Of a stretch of 20,706 nucleotides of DNA, positions 13,809 through 20,706 are shown one piece after another. The notes below the pieces were generated by a model, which was not told the origin of the DNA, searched no databases, and was given only the letters and a program-made list of their open reading frames with translations. The position numbers and the translations under genes were made by a program. Within the stretch, counting starts at the first letter, position 1, and every line of letters starts with the position of its first letter. This DNA is from JAQBYK01 sp964499425 (GTDB lineage: Bacteria > Patescibacteriota > Gracilibacteria > UBA1369 > LOWO2-01-FULL-3), in the NCBI GenBank assembly GCA_964499425.1, contig CAZCLD010000021.1, positions 1 through 20,706 on the forward strand. The letters run 5' to 3'.

Positions 13809-14802
13809 CGATCCGATTGACGAAGTTAGAAGGCAAAGGGGTATGCGAAATTTCGGGATAATTATCGGTTTAGTTATACTGATGTCCGTGTTTTTCTTTC
13901 TGTGGGGATTCATTAACCGTGGCACCATAAGCATAACAGGAATGACGCCTTTTGAAGTAGAAGTACATGGCGGTGAAACATTTGAATGCGCTCAATCACC
14001 ATGCGAAATCTCTCAAAAAAGAGGACATAAGAATCTGATCATCACAAAAGAGGGCCACAAAAATATAATTACCTCTGCCAAAGTAAGACTTTGGAGAACC
14101 GTTGATGTGGAAGTAGAGTTTAGCTTGTCACCTGAAATTACAGAAGCAGAGGCCTTGCCAGAGCAGACCGGAGAAGTGCTATATGAGCTAATAGAAGATA
14201 ATGAAACCTTCAACCAAAAATTAGTGGAGTCAAAAGACTCGGAAAAGCGAACAATAGTTTATTTCCAAAACAAGGTAGATAACGCACAAATATTCGGGAA
14301 CAAAGATTATGCCTTAATCGCTTCAGAAGAGAGTTATTTCGTAGATATTAGATTGAAGCAAAGACAAAGACTAAACGGAATAGATTTAAGAGATATAAAG
14401 GGTGGAAAAATATCCAAAAGTGGACACTACTTCATTTATTCAGAGGAAAATTCAACAAACTTAAAATTGCTAAAACTGGAGGACAATAGCATCAAGGAGC
14501 TTTTATTAATGATCGAAATCCCACACACAGCATGGATATACAATGACGGCATGGTTTTTGTCACAAAGCAAAAGTATTCACTTCAGGGGAATGACCAAGA
14601 GGGGAACCAATTAATTACTCCAATGGAAGGCTTCTCAAGCACAAAATTCACCTTCGGAATCTACAATCCTGACACAGACTCCTACAGCATTATAGAGAGT
14701 TTCTCGGGGATAACAGAAGGCCCTGATGATCTAATCCCAACCATAAACGGGCGGACAATATATTTCCAGTCAGGAGGAGAGTATTTCAAGATAGAATTGT
14801 AG
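13801..14802 (+). CDS. Membrane-anchored PEGA-like domain protein
   Basis: The 333-residue protein has a short cytoplasmic N-terminus (MDNDPIDEVRRQRGMRN), one membrane helix (about 18-38, FGIIIGLVILMSVFFFLWGF) and an outside part. The outside part starts with a PEGA-like beta domain (about 40-105, 'GTISITGMTPFEVEVHGGE' to 'RTVDVEVEFSL') containing a close Cys pair, CAQSPC, that could form a disulfide. The remaining ~220 residues look beta-rich, with repeated short strands such as 'DYALIASEESYFVDI' and 'HYFIYSEENSTNLKL', possibly a small propeller; I cannot name the fold. Such proteins are probably cell-wall or surface associated. The start is ATG 13801, overlapping yraN by eight bases; a TTG codon three bases upstream is less likely. 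Confidence 0.7.
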   Translation: MDNDPIDEVRRQRGMRNFGIIIGLVILMSVFFFLWGFINRGTISITGMTPFEVEVHGGETFECAQSPCEISQKRGHKNLIITKEGHKNIITSAKVRLWRTVDVEVEFSLSPEITEAEALPEQTGEVLYELIEDNETFNQKLVESKDSEKRTIVYFQNKVDNAQIFGNKDYALIASEESYFVDIRLKQRQRLNGIDLRDIKGGKISKSGHYFIYSEENSTNLKLLKLEDNSIKELLLMIEIPHTAWIYNDGMVFVTKQKYSLQGNDQEGNQLITPMEGFSSTKFTFGIYNPDTDSYSIIESFSGITEGPDDLIPTINGRTIYFQSGGEYFKIEL

Positions 14803-14849
14803 GGCGGTCAACCCAAACGTAATTTCTACCCTGCAAAATCAGGGGAGAT

Positions 14850-14864
14850 TTTAGAAAAATTTAA
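14850..14864 (+). repeat. 15-base element shared by the yraN and yifB upstream regions (copy 2)
   Basis: Identical to 13399-13413 and at nearly the same distance (24 bases) from the proposed yifB start. Just before it, CCCTG...CAGGG (14829-14844) could form a weak five-pair hairpin, too weak to call a terminator. Confidence 0.45.
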
Positions 14865-14871
14865 CGTTTGA

Positions 14872-14895
14872 TTGTCATACTGGCAAGTATGACAA
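14872..14895 (+). promoter_or_regulatory. Perfect 10-base inverted repeat spanning the yifB start codon
   Basis: TTGTCATACT (14872-14881) and AGTATGACAA (14886-14895) are perfect inverted copies around GGCA. The ATG at 14889 lies inside the right arm. In RNA this would be a stable ten-pair hairpin with a four-base loop that hides the start codon; in DNA it could be an operator. A run of A follows on the plus strand, so it is not a terminator for plus-strand genes. Confidence 0.65.
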
Positions 14896-16418
14896 AAAAA
14901 ATATACACGTGCTCATTGAGCGGACTGGATTGTCAGATAATAGAAGTGCAGGCAGACATAAGTCAGGGCTTGCCGTCATTCTCAATAGTTGGATTAGGAG
15001 ATGCATCAGTACAGGAATCAAAGGAGAGGGTAAGATCCAGCATCAAAAATTCCGATGCAAAATTCCCTCAGACTAAAAAGACAATCAATCTCGCGCCCGC
15101 TGAGCTGAGAAAGCAGGGGACGCTCTTCGACCTCCCGATAGCCGCGAGCATACTTGCAGTTTCGCAACAGATCAAACCTGACAAAATAGACGACTCAGTC
15201 ATCATAGGAGAACTCTCACTTAACGGAAAGATCCAAAAGATTAAGGGAGCCCTTGCAATTACCCAGTATGCAAAAAGCCAGGGTTTCAAAAAGATTTTTC
15301 TACCCAAAGAAAACGCCATCGAAGCTAGCTTTATCGAAGACATTGAAATATATCCTCTGGATTCTCTCAAGGAATTCATTGGATTCTGTGAGAACTGTCT
15401 GGAAATACAACCCAAAAAACCAACACAAATGGAACGCATTCAAGGGGGGATTGCCAAAACTGACTATTCGTTAGGCAATATTATAGGCTTGAGCAGAGAG
15501 AAACGAGCTCTAAGTATTGTTGCAGCGGGTGGACACAACGTCTTACTTAACGGGCCACCCGGAACAGGCAAAACCATCCTTGTTAGAGCCTTCAGGAACC
15601 TTCTTCCTGGAATGTCAAAATCGGAAATATTAGAAACAACCAAAATATTCTCAATCGCTGGATTACTAGAGCCTGAAAAACCACTGGTTACAAAGAGACC
15701 CTTCCGTGAAGTGCATCACACGGCTTCAGCGATCTCAATAATCGGTGGGGGTGCAAGTAATCCAAGACCAGGAGAAATCACATTAGCGCACAATGGGGTA
15801 CTCTTCCTAGATGAAGTCAACGAGTTCCCCAAACACGTCTTAGAAACCCTCAGACAACCCCTCGAAGATAAGTGCATTAACATCACAAGAGCTAATTTTA
15901 GTACGAAATTCCCAAGCAATTTTATTTTAGTAGCAACCATGAATCCATGCCCCTGTGGCTACAATAGCGACCCCAAAATACAATGCATTTGTTCAGATAG
16001 AGAGGTGCAAAATTATAAGAAAAAATTATCAGGCCCTATTCTTGACCGTATGGATCTTTTCCTCGAGGTGCCAAATATTCCAGTTAGAAACATCTTTGAT
16101 GAAAACGATATCAGTAAAGAGCAGAGTCTAATTAAAGAAATAGATATAGCAAATCAAATTCAAAATAGACGCTTTAATAATCACTCCAAAATCAACAGGA
16201 ATTCAGACATGGACTTGGACGCAATCAGAAAATTCTGCATCCTCGGCAAAGGCGCAAAAGAAATTTTAGATAAAGCCGCAGAAGAAATGAATTTATCAAA
16301 TAGGGCCTATTTCAGAACCATCAAAGTAGCACGCACCATTGCGGATCTTGACCAAAGTGAAGAAATTATAAGAACACATCTTCTTGAGACACTTCAATAC
16401 AGAAACAAATTAAACTAA
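14889..16418 (+). CDS. comM: YifB/ComM-family Mg-chelatase-like AAA+ ATPase
   Basis: ComM-type hexameric helicases promote branch migration during integration of incoming DNA in natural transformation. The 509-residue protein opens with the Lon-protease-like domain ('ISQGLPSFSIVGLGDASVQE' and 'INLAPAELRKQGTLFDLPIA'). The AAA+ core follows, with Walker A in 'LNGPPGTGKTIL', Walker B in 'GVLFLDEVNEF' and the 'REVHHTASAISIIGGG' segment. The family's Cys-rich patch 'MNPCPCGYN...CIC' and the 'RMDLFLEVP' sensor region are intact. I prefer the ATG at 14889 because 'MTKKIYTCSLSGLD' matches the family N-terminus; a TTG start at 14868 would add seven residues. No Shine-Dalgarno is visible. The gene shares an upstream 15-base element with yraN, also a DNA-processing gene. 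Confidence 0.94.
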   Translation: MTKKIYTCSLSGLDCQIIEVQADISQGLPSFSIVGLGDASVQESKERVRSSIKNSDAKFPQTKKTINLAPAELRKQGTLFDLPIAASILAVSQQIKPDKIDDSVIIGELSLNGKIQKIKGALAITQYAKSQGFKKIFLPKENAIEASFIEDIEIYPLDSLKEFIGFCENCLEIQPKKPTQMERIQGGIAKTDYSLGNIIGLSREKRALSIVAAGGHNVLLNGPPGTGKTILVRAFRNLLPGMSKSEILETTKIFSIAGLLEPEKPLVTKRPFREVHHTASAISIIGGGASNPRPGEITLAHNGVLFLDEVNEFPKHVLETLRQPLEDKCINITRANFSTKFPSNFILVATMNPCPCGYNSDPKIQCICSDREVQNYKKKLSGPILDRMDLFLEVPNIPVRNIFDENDISKEQSLIKEIDIANQIQNRRFNNHSKINRNSDMDLDAIRKFCILGKGAKEILDKAAEEMNLSNRAYFRTIKVARTIADLDQSEEIIRTHLLETLQYRNKLN

Positions 16419-16452
16419 GTGTTTTCATCTACCCTAAAGGCTTCCAACAACA

Positions 16453-16458
16453 TATAAT
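16453..16458 (+). promoter_or_regulatory. TATAAT box immediately before cysteine-rich gene 1
   Basis: A perfect TATAAT ends eight bases before the ATG at 16467. A transcript starting six to eight bases downstream of the box would have a leader of at most about two bases. No -35 match is found at the usual distance and there is no Shine-Dalgarno. Confidence 0.55.
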
Positions 16459-16466
16459 CCAGACAA

Positions 16467-18131
16467 ATGGAGAAAACTCTTGAAACCAGGCAGTGCCATA
16501 ACTGTGAAAAGGATTTCCCTGTTATGGAGAAGGATCAGGAATTTTATGAAATGATGGATGTACCGCGTCCCACCTTCTGTTACATCTGCCGAATGCAACG
16601 GCGCTTAAATTATCGGAATGAGCGCTTTCTCTACCACAGAAAATGCGACCTCACGGGAAAGGACACAATTTCATCATTCTCTATCGACAAGCCATTTCCA
16701 GTCTACGACAACGACGCATGGTGGTCTGATGATTGGGATCCACTCACATTCGGTCGCAATTTTGACTTTGAAAAACCCTTTTTCGAGCAATTCCTTGATC
16801 TTCGCGACACAGTTCCTCGCATCGCACGCCAACAGCAAAAACCTATGTGGAACTCCGACTATTGCAACTGCGCTAGCCAAAACCGCAACTGCTATCTAGT
16901 TTTTTCCACCAATCGCTGTGAAGATTGCTATTACGGATCTTGGGTTAATGACTGCAAAAACTGTATCGATGGTAAGAATATTTCTGGTTGTGAACTTTGC
17001 TACGACTGCGTTGGCTGTACTGATTGTTATGACCTCAAATATAGCCAAGATTGCCGCAATTGTAAGAACTCCTATTTCCTACGTGACTGTTTAGGCTGTA
17101 TGTATTGCTTTGCTTGCAGCAATCTTCAAGACAAAGAGTACTATATATTCAATGAACGAAAGACAAAAAAGGAGTACGAAGATTTTATGAGGAAAATTAA
17201 TCTTGGAAGCTATCAAGTTGTTCAAGATGGCAAAGAAAAAGCTCAAAAAATACTCCAAGATCTAATCGTCAAAGAGTACCACGGTACCAACATCGAAAAT
17301 TCTATAGGCGACTACCTTCACGATTGCAAAAACGCATATATGGCTTTTGAGTGTGATCACTGCGAGGACGTACGCTATTGCGTTTGTCTAGAACAAGCCA
17401 AGTCTAGCATGGACCATAGCCACTGGGGAGTTGGCACAGAGAGAATGTATGAATGCCAAGCCTGTGGATATGACAACTTCAATTTGCGTTTTTGCAACCT
17501 CTGTTGGTCCGGCTGCTCTGATCTTACCTACTGCGACCAGTGTTTCTCGTCCAAGGATTGCTTAGGGTGTATAAGTATGAAGAAGAATCAATATTGTATT
17601 CTTAACAAACAGTATTCAAAGTCCGACTATACAAAATTGCGCGACCAAATCATCAAACATATGAAAAAAACTGGGGAATGGGGAGAATTTTTTCCTGCGA
17701 ACCGTGCTATATATGGATACAACGAAAGTCTTGCTCAGGAACAAGTGAAAATGAGCAAAAAAGAAGTCATTGCAAGAAACTGGCTTTGGAAAGATTCGGA
17801 CCCACGTGATTATTTGCCACAAAGTGTTCATATTCCAGACGACATTTGCGAAATTGACAGTCAAATTCTAGAGACTACTCTTAGCTGTCAAAACTGTGGT
17901 AAAAACTACAAAATCATTCCTCCCGAACTCAAATTCTACAAAAAGCAAACAATTCCTATCCCAAGAAAGTGCCACGACTGCCGTCACTATGATCGGATGG
18001 AGCTCAAAAACCTTCGTATAATGTATGACCGCAAATGCCAGCGATGCCACGAAAATATACGTACAACCTACCACTCTAAAGATCCTGCCAAGGTTTTTTG
18101 TGAAAAATGCTATTTAGAGGTCGTGTACTAG
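16467..18131 (+). CDS. Cysteine-rich zinc-ribbon repeat protein (paralogue 1)
   Basis: A 554-residue protein with about 47 cysteines, mostly in CxxC pairs. The N-terminal module has Cys10/Cys13 and Cys38/Cys41 followed by 'FLYHRKCDLTGK'. A C-terminal module (from about residue 470) repeats this plan: CQNC, then 'IPRKCHDCRHYDR', 'IMYDRKCQRC' and a final CEKC pair. Between them are two Cys-rich blocks, each ending in 'DCLGC' followed by 'YYIFNERKTKKEY' or 'YCILNKQYSKSDY', so the middle is an internal duplication. There is no signal peptide or membrane helix. Structural zinc sites are the obvious use, and a nucleic-acid or protein-binding scaffold is possible. Databases often give CPR relatives a 'CaiB/BaiF' name, but no CoA-transferase motif is visible. 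The function is unknown. Confidence 0.85.
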   Translation: MEKTLETRQCHNCEKDFPVMEKDQEFYEMMDVPRPTFCYICRMQRRLNYRNERFLYHRKCDLTGKDTISSFSIDKPFPVYDNDAWWSDDWDPLTFGRNFDFEKPFFEQFLDLRDTVPRIARQQQKPMWNSDYCNCASQNRNCYLVFSTNRCEDCYYGSWVNDCKNCIDGKNISGCELCYDCVGCTDCYDLKYSQDCRNCKNSYFLRDCLGCMYCFACSNLQDKEYYIFNERKTKKEYEDFMRKINLGSYQVVQDGKEKAQKILQDLIVKEYHGTNIENSIGDYLHDCKNAYMAFECDHCEDVRYCVCLEQAKSSMDHSHWGVGTERMYECQACGYDNFNLRFCNLCWSGCSDLTYCDQCFSSKDCLGCISMKKNQYCILNKQYSKSDYTKLRDQIIKHMKKTGEWGEFFPANRAIYGYNESLAQEQVKMSKKEVIARNWLWKDSDPRDYLPQSVHIPDDICEIDSQILETTLSCQNCGKNYKIIPPELKFYKKQTIPIPRKCHDCRHYDRMELKNLRIMYDRKCQRCHENIRTTYHSKDPAKVFCEKCYLEVVY

Positions 18132-18241
18132 AAAACGGCTCCCAGAAGAGCGAATATTGACATATAGGAATAAAACAATTGTCAGATATGGCAAAAAGCA
18201 GCTGCAAAATGTCAAAACAGGATATCTCAGACAAAACAATC

Positions 18242-18250
18242 TGATATAAT
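18242..18250 (+). promoter_or_regulatory. Extended -10 promoter at the start of cysteine-rich gene 2, leaderless geometry
   Basis: TGATATAAT is an extended -10 (TGn plus a perfect TATAAT, 18245-18250). Six bases separate it from the ATG at 18257, so the normal start-site distance of seven falls on the A of the start codon. The 125 bases upstream contain no gene; I see only imperfect repeats of CAGATAT/CTGATAT there (around 18184-18191, 18220-18230 and 18240-18248). Confidence 0.6.
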
Positions 18251-18256
18251 CGATTC

Positions 18257-19861
18257 ATGCAAAATCAGTGTAAAAATTGCGAGATCAACTTCGAAATAAC
18301 CGACTCAGATCAAAAACGCTATGAGGACTTTCAGGTCCCCCAGCCAAAGCTATGTCACAACTGTCGTCAACAACGTAGGGTGGCACATGGAAACCACCTG
18401 CATCTCTACAAACGCAAATGTGACCTAACCGGAAAAGAAATAATCTCCAATCATCCTCAGGATTCACCCTACAAAGTCTACGACATTGAAGATTGGCATG
18501 GAGACAAGTGGGACCCCCTCAAATATGGACGAGAGTATGATTTCAACAGACCATTCTTCGAACAATATGCAGAACTTTTGAAAGAAGTGCCATATCCATC
18601 AGTCCATCGTGGATACCAATACGATGAGAATTCTGACTATACAAACTATGCAGGCAAAAACAAAAATTGCTATCTAATTTTCGATTCCGACGAAGATTGG
18701 GATTGTTATTATTGCTACAGCACCAATGGCTCACGAAGCTGTATGGACTGTTACCGTATTCGAAAATGCGAACTCTGTTATGAGTGTATTGATGTGGTCA
18801 ACTGTTACAACTGCCAGTTTGTACAGGATAGTTCCAATTGCTCAGATTCAATTCTGCTTAAAAACTGCATTGGCTGCAAAAAGTGTATAGCCTGCAGCAA
18901 TCTCAAAAATAAAGAGTATTACATAAATAACGAAAAAGCCTCAAAGGAGCAGTACGAATCTTATCTAGAAAAACTCAAAGACCCAGCATTCCTCGAAAAA
19001 GCCAAAACTTATTTTGAAGAATTCAAACTAAAGTATCCTCAAAAATTCATGCACGGTGTCCAAAATGAAAACGTGGTGGGGGATTATCTAACAAATTGCA
19101 AAAATGCAATTCAGTGCTACGACGGAGCGCATCTGTGGGACTGTACGTACATTTACCAAGCCTTCAATCCATTAAAAGACTGCATGGATATTCAGGAGTG
19201 CGGAGACTCTGAACACCTCTACGAATGCGCATTCTCAGGATACGACGTTTACAATTTGAAATTCTGTGTGCATTGTTTCTCCAATGCCTCCGACTTGCAG
19301 TATTGTAATTTCTGCCATCACTCTAGAAATTGTTTCGGATGCGCCAGCGTGCTTCGAAAAGAATTTTGCATCTTAAACAAAAAATACTCGAGAGAAGAAT
19401 CCGAGAGCTTATTACCTCGTATAATTGAACACATGAAATCTACAGGAGAATACGGCGAATTCTTTCCAATTGAACTTTCTTTATATCCATATAATCGCAC
19501 AGTCGCTCAAACTCATTACCCTCTAACCAAGGAGCAGGCGGTCGAAAGAGGTTACCGATGGGAGGATGAGAATAAAGAAACGTCAGACCAGTCTCTTAGT
19601 GAAAAAACACTCAAATGTGAAAGGTGTAGCCGCAATTATCTTATTATCAAGCAGGAGGCACAATTGCTAAAGCGACTGCACATAGAGACACCCACGCTGT
19701 GCTTTTATTGTCGTCATCAGGATCGCCACAAAAAACGCAACACTCGGGCTATCCACGATAGGAACTGCCAAAAATGCCAATCAAAAATCCAGACAACCTT
19801 TGCACCAGAACAGAAGGAGATTGTATACTGCGAAAAATGCTATTTGGAATCATTGAATTAA
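18257..19861 (+). CDS. Cysteine-rich zinc-ribbon repeat protein (paralogue 2)
   Basis: A 534-residue paralogue of the upstream gene, collinear over its whole length with about 41 cysteines. It shares the N-terminal CxxC/CxxC module ('LHLYKRKCDLTGKEIIS'), the motif 'WDPLKYGREYDFNRPFFEQ', the two Cys-rich middle blocks ('LKNCIGCKKCIACSNL' then 'KEYYINNEKASKEQYE', and 'RNCFGCASVLRKEFCILNKK'), the 'HMKSTGEYGEFFP' linker and the C-terminal CERC...CFYC...CQKC...CEKC module. The two copies have diverged, so the tandem duplication is not recent. It has its own promoter rather than relying on read-through. A PHP-fold hydrolase gene begins three bases after the stop, so the two may be cotranscribed. 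The function is unknown. Confidence 0.85.
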   Translation: MQNQCKNCEINFEITDSDQKRYEDFQVPQPKLCHNCRQQRRVAHGNHLHLYKRKCDLTGKEIISNHPQDSPYKVYDIEDWHGDKWDPLKYGREYDFNRPFFEQYAELLKEVPYPSVHRGYQYDENSDYTNYAGKNKNCYLIFDSDEDWDCYYCYSTNGSRSCMDCYRIRKCELCYECIDVVNCYNCQFVQDSSNCSDSILLKNCIGCKKCIACSNLKNKEYYINNEKASKEQYESYLEKLKDPAFLEKAKTYFEEFKLKYPQKFMHGVQNENVVGDYLTNCKNAIQCYDGAHLWDCTYIYQAFNPLKDCMDIQECGDSEHLYECAFSGYDVYNLKFCVHCFSNASDLQYCNFCHHSRNCFGCASVLRKEFCILNKKYSREESESLLPRIIEHMKSTGEYGEFFPIELSLYPYNRTVAQTHYPLTKEQAVERGYRWEDENKETSDQSLSEKTLKCERCSRNYLIIKQEAQLLKRLHIETPTLCFYCRHQDRHKKRNTRAIHDRNCQKCQSKIQTTFAPEQKEIVYCEKCYLESLN

Positions 19862-19864
19862 AAT

Positions 19865-20706
19865 ATGAGCATAAAGGTAGATTATCACTTCCATCCAAAT
19901 CTAAGCCTGCTTTGCAAAACCCTTTCAAAATGCAAATCCAAAAAAATCTGGGAGGCATTTAGAAGACATAAGCTAGATGTGGTATTTATAACAGAGCACG
20001 CTTACAAACGACCAAAGACGTCATTTGAAATTCTCAAAAAATACAAACCCAGGAACGCAAAGACATTAATCGTCCCTGGGATAGAGTGCTTAAGTTCAGA
20101 GGGGATTGATATGATAGTTTTCGCTCAGCAGGAAAAACACATTTACTCCAAACAAAACCTCCTAACGCCATGGAAACTAAGTATTAAAGAGATGGTGGAA
20201 TTAGTTGATAGGGAACCGAAACTATTTGGTATCGTTGTTCATCCTCACACGCCGGGAACAACAAGTATATACCGAATTGCCGGTCCACAATTCACACACA
20301 ATGCCATAAAGAAAATTAAATTTGTTGAAAAACATAATTGCTCTTTTACTATCACCATGAGAATATTTAAAGCGTTGGGATTAAACAGAATTCTCAAAAA
20401 GAAGTACAAACAAATGGTGGATACAAACCACACACCAAAAGACTTATTGCCCAAAAACACAATCCAAACTGCAGGCAGTGACGCACATCACCCAGAGGAG
20501 ATAGGTGATTGCTCGATAATAGAAGCTCCAAGGAAAGAAGACGATGACTATCTCTTTAAAATGGCGACTACCAAATCAGGGAGGCTACACAAGGGAGAAA
20601 ACAAGAACTCAATTCTAATAGTCAGGCAAATAATCACCACTGCAAAAGAATACTTCATGAAAAAACATGCTGGGAGGATGATGAGTTTAATTACGCGAAA
20701 ATCTCT
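19865..20706 (+). CDS. PHP-domain metal-dependent hydrolase, 3'-truncated by the window end
   Basis: An open frame from ATG 19865 to the last base gives at least 280 residues. The PHP metal motifs appear in order: 'VDYHFHPN' (His8, His10), 'ITEHA' (about 43-47), 'VPGIECLS', 'VVHPH' and 'TAGSDAHHPEEIGDCS', the last two supplying late metal ligands. PHP enzymes use two or three metal ions to hydrolyse phosphoesters, for example histidinol phosphate, nucleoside 3',5'-bisphosphates or polymerase-associated substrates. The specificity cannot be read from this sequence. There is no signal peptide. The gene starts three bases after cysteine-rich gene 2, consistent with a shared transcript. The family call is firm; the reaction is open. 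Confidence 0.82.
   Translation, partial: MSIKVDYHFHPNLSLLCKTLSKCKSKKIWEAFRRHKLDVVFITEHAYKRPKTSFEILKKYKPRNAKTLIVPGIECLSSEGIDMIVFAQQEKHIYSKQNLLTPWKLSIKEMVELVDREPKLFGIVVHPHTPGTTSIYRIAGPQFTHNAIKKIKFVEKHNCSFTITMRIFKALGLNRILKKKYKQMVDTNHTPKDLLPKNTIQTAGSDAHHPEEIGDCSIIEAPRKEDDDYLFKMATTKSGRLHKGENKNSILIVRQIITTAKEYFMKKHAGRMMSLITRKS

Noticed and set aside
14829..14844. CCCTG/CAGGG hairpin as a terminator of the PEGA-like gene
   Set aside because: There are only five pairs and no clear T-run follows; it may be chance.
16467..19861. CaiB/BaiF CoA-transferase, as related CPR proteins are often labelled
   Set aside because: The sequence is dominated by CxxC zinc modules and shows no CoA-transferase family III motifs.
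19774..19962. Small reading frame overlapping the end of cysteine-rich gene 2
   Set aside because: It is out of frame with two well-supported genes (the paralogue's C-terminal zinc module and the PHP hydrolase N-terminus) and has no recognisable protein features.

Overview
The window is a gene-dense, AT-rich stretch of bacterial chromosome with no gene-free gap longer than about 130 bases, no tRNA or rRNA, no CRISPR array and no insertion sequence that I can see. The gene content suggests a Patescibacteria/CPR genome. The clues are a class I lysyl-tRNA synthetase, a large FG-GAP propeller protein with an SLH-like tail, tandem DUF881 proteins, and a pair of very cysteine-rich zinc-ribbon proteins of a kind common in CPR assemblies. 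Several genes have no Shine-Dalgarno, and some have a -10 box only 6-9 bases before the ATG. TGA acts as a normal stop codon (ends of the genes at 2608 and 5531), so the UGA=Gly code of Absconditabacteria and Gracilibacteria sensu stricto is unlikely. Peregrinibacteria is my best guess; this is inference, not proof.

Layout: 1-663 is the 3' part of a TrmB-type regulator. 667-4701 (minus) is a compact operon: FG-GAP/SLH surface protein, SpoU/TrmH-type RNA methyltransferase, membrane-anchored GH18-like protein, and the rRNA-processing RNase YbeY. 4702-4859 is a regulatory hub with a 35-bp near-perfect palindrome over the operon promoter, followed by a dense array of TAGACA motifs. The array continues into the 5' part of the next gene (4860-5531, plus), which encodes a helix-turn-helix, coiled-coil, C-terminally membrane-anchored protein. 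5505-6841 (minus) holds two translationally coupled DUF881 proteins. 6899-7717 (plus) is glutamate racemase (murI). 7701-11926 (minus) holds GMP synthase, an M14 carboxypeptidase and class I LysRS, with a good sigma70-like promoter before LysRS. 11990-13354 (minus) is the replicative helicase dnaB. 13437-16418 (plus) holds yraN, a membrane PEGA-like protein and the YifB/ComM AAA+ ATPase. 16467-19861 (plus) holds the two cysteine-rich paralogues, each with its own TATAAT just before the ATG. 19865-20706 is a PHP-fold metal hydrolase cut by the window end.

How the genes fit together: the core consists of housekeeping genes (translation, nucleotide synthesis, replication, DNA uptake/recombination, cell-wall precursor synthesis) and envelope proteins. 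The most unusual system is at 4735-5531. A predicted membrane-tethered DNA-binding protein is encoded exactly where a short sequence motif is massively over-represented, both upstream of and inside its own coding sequence. The simplest reading is an autoregulated operator array; a more exciting one is a membrane-attached DNA anchoring (centromere-like) site next to envelope DUF881 genes.
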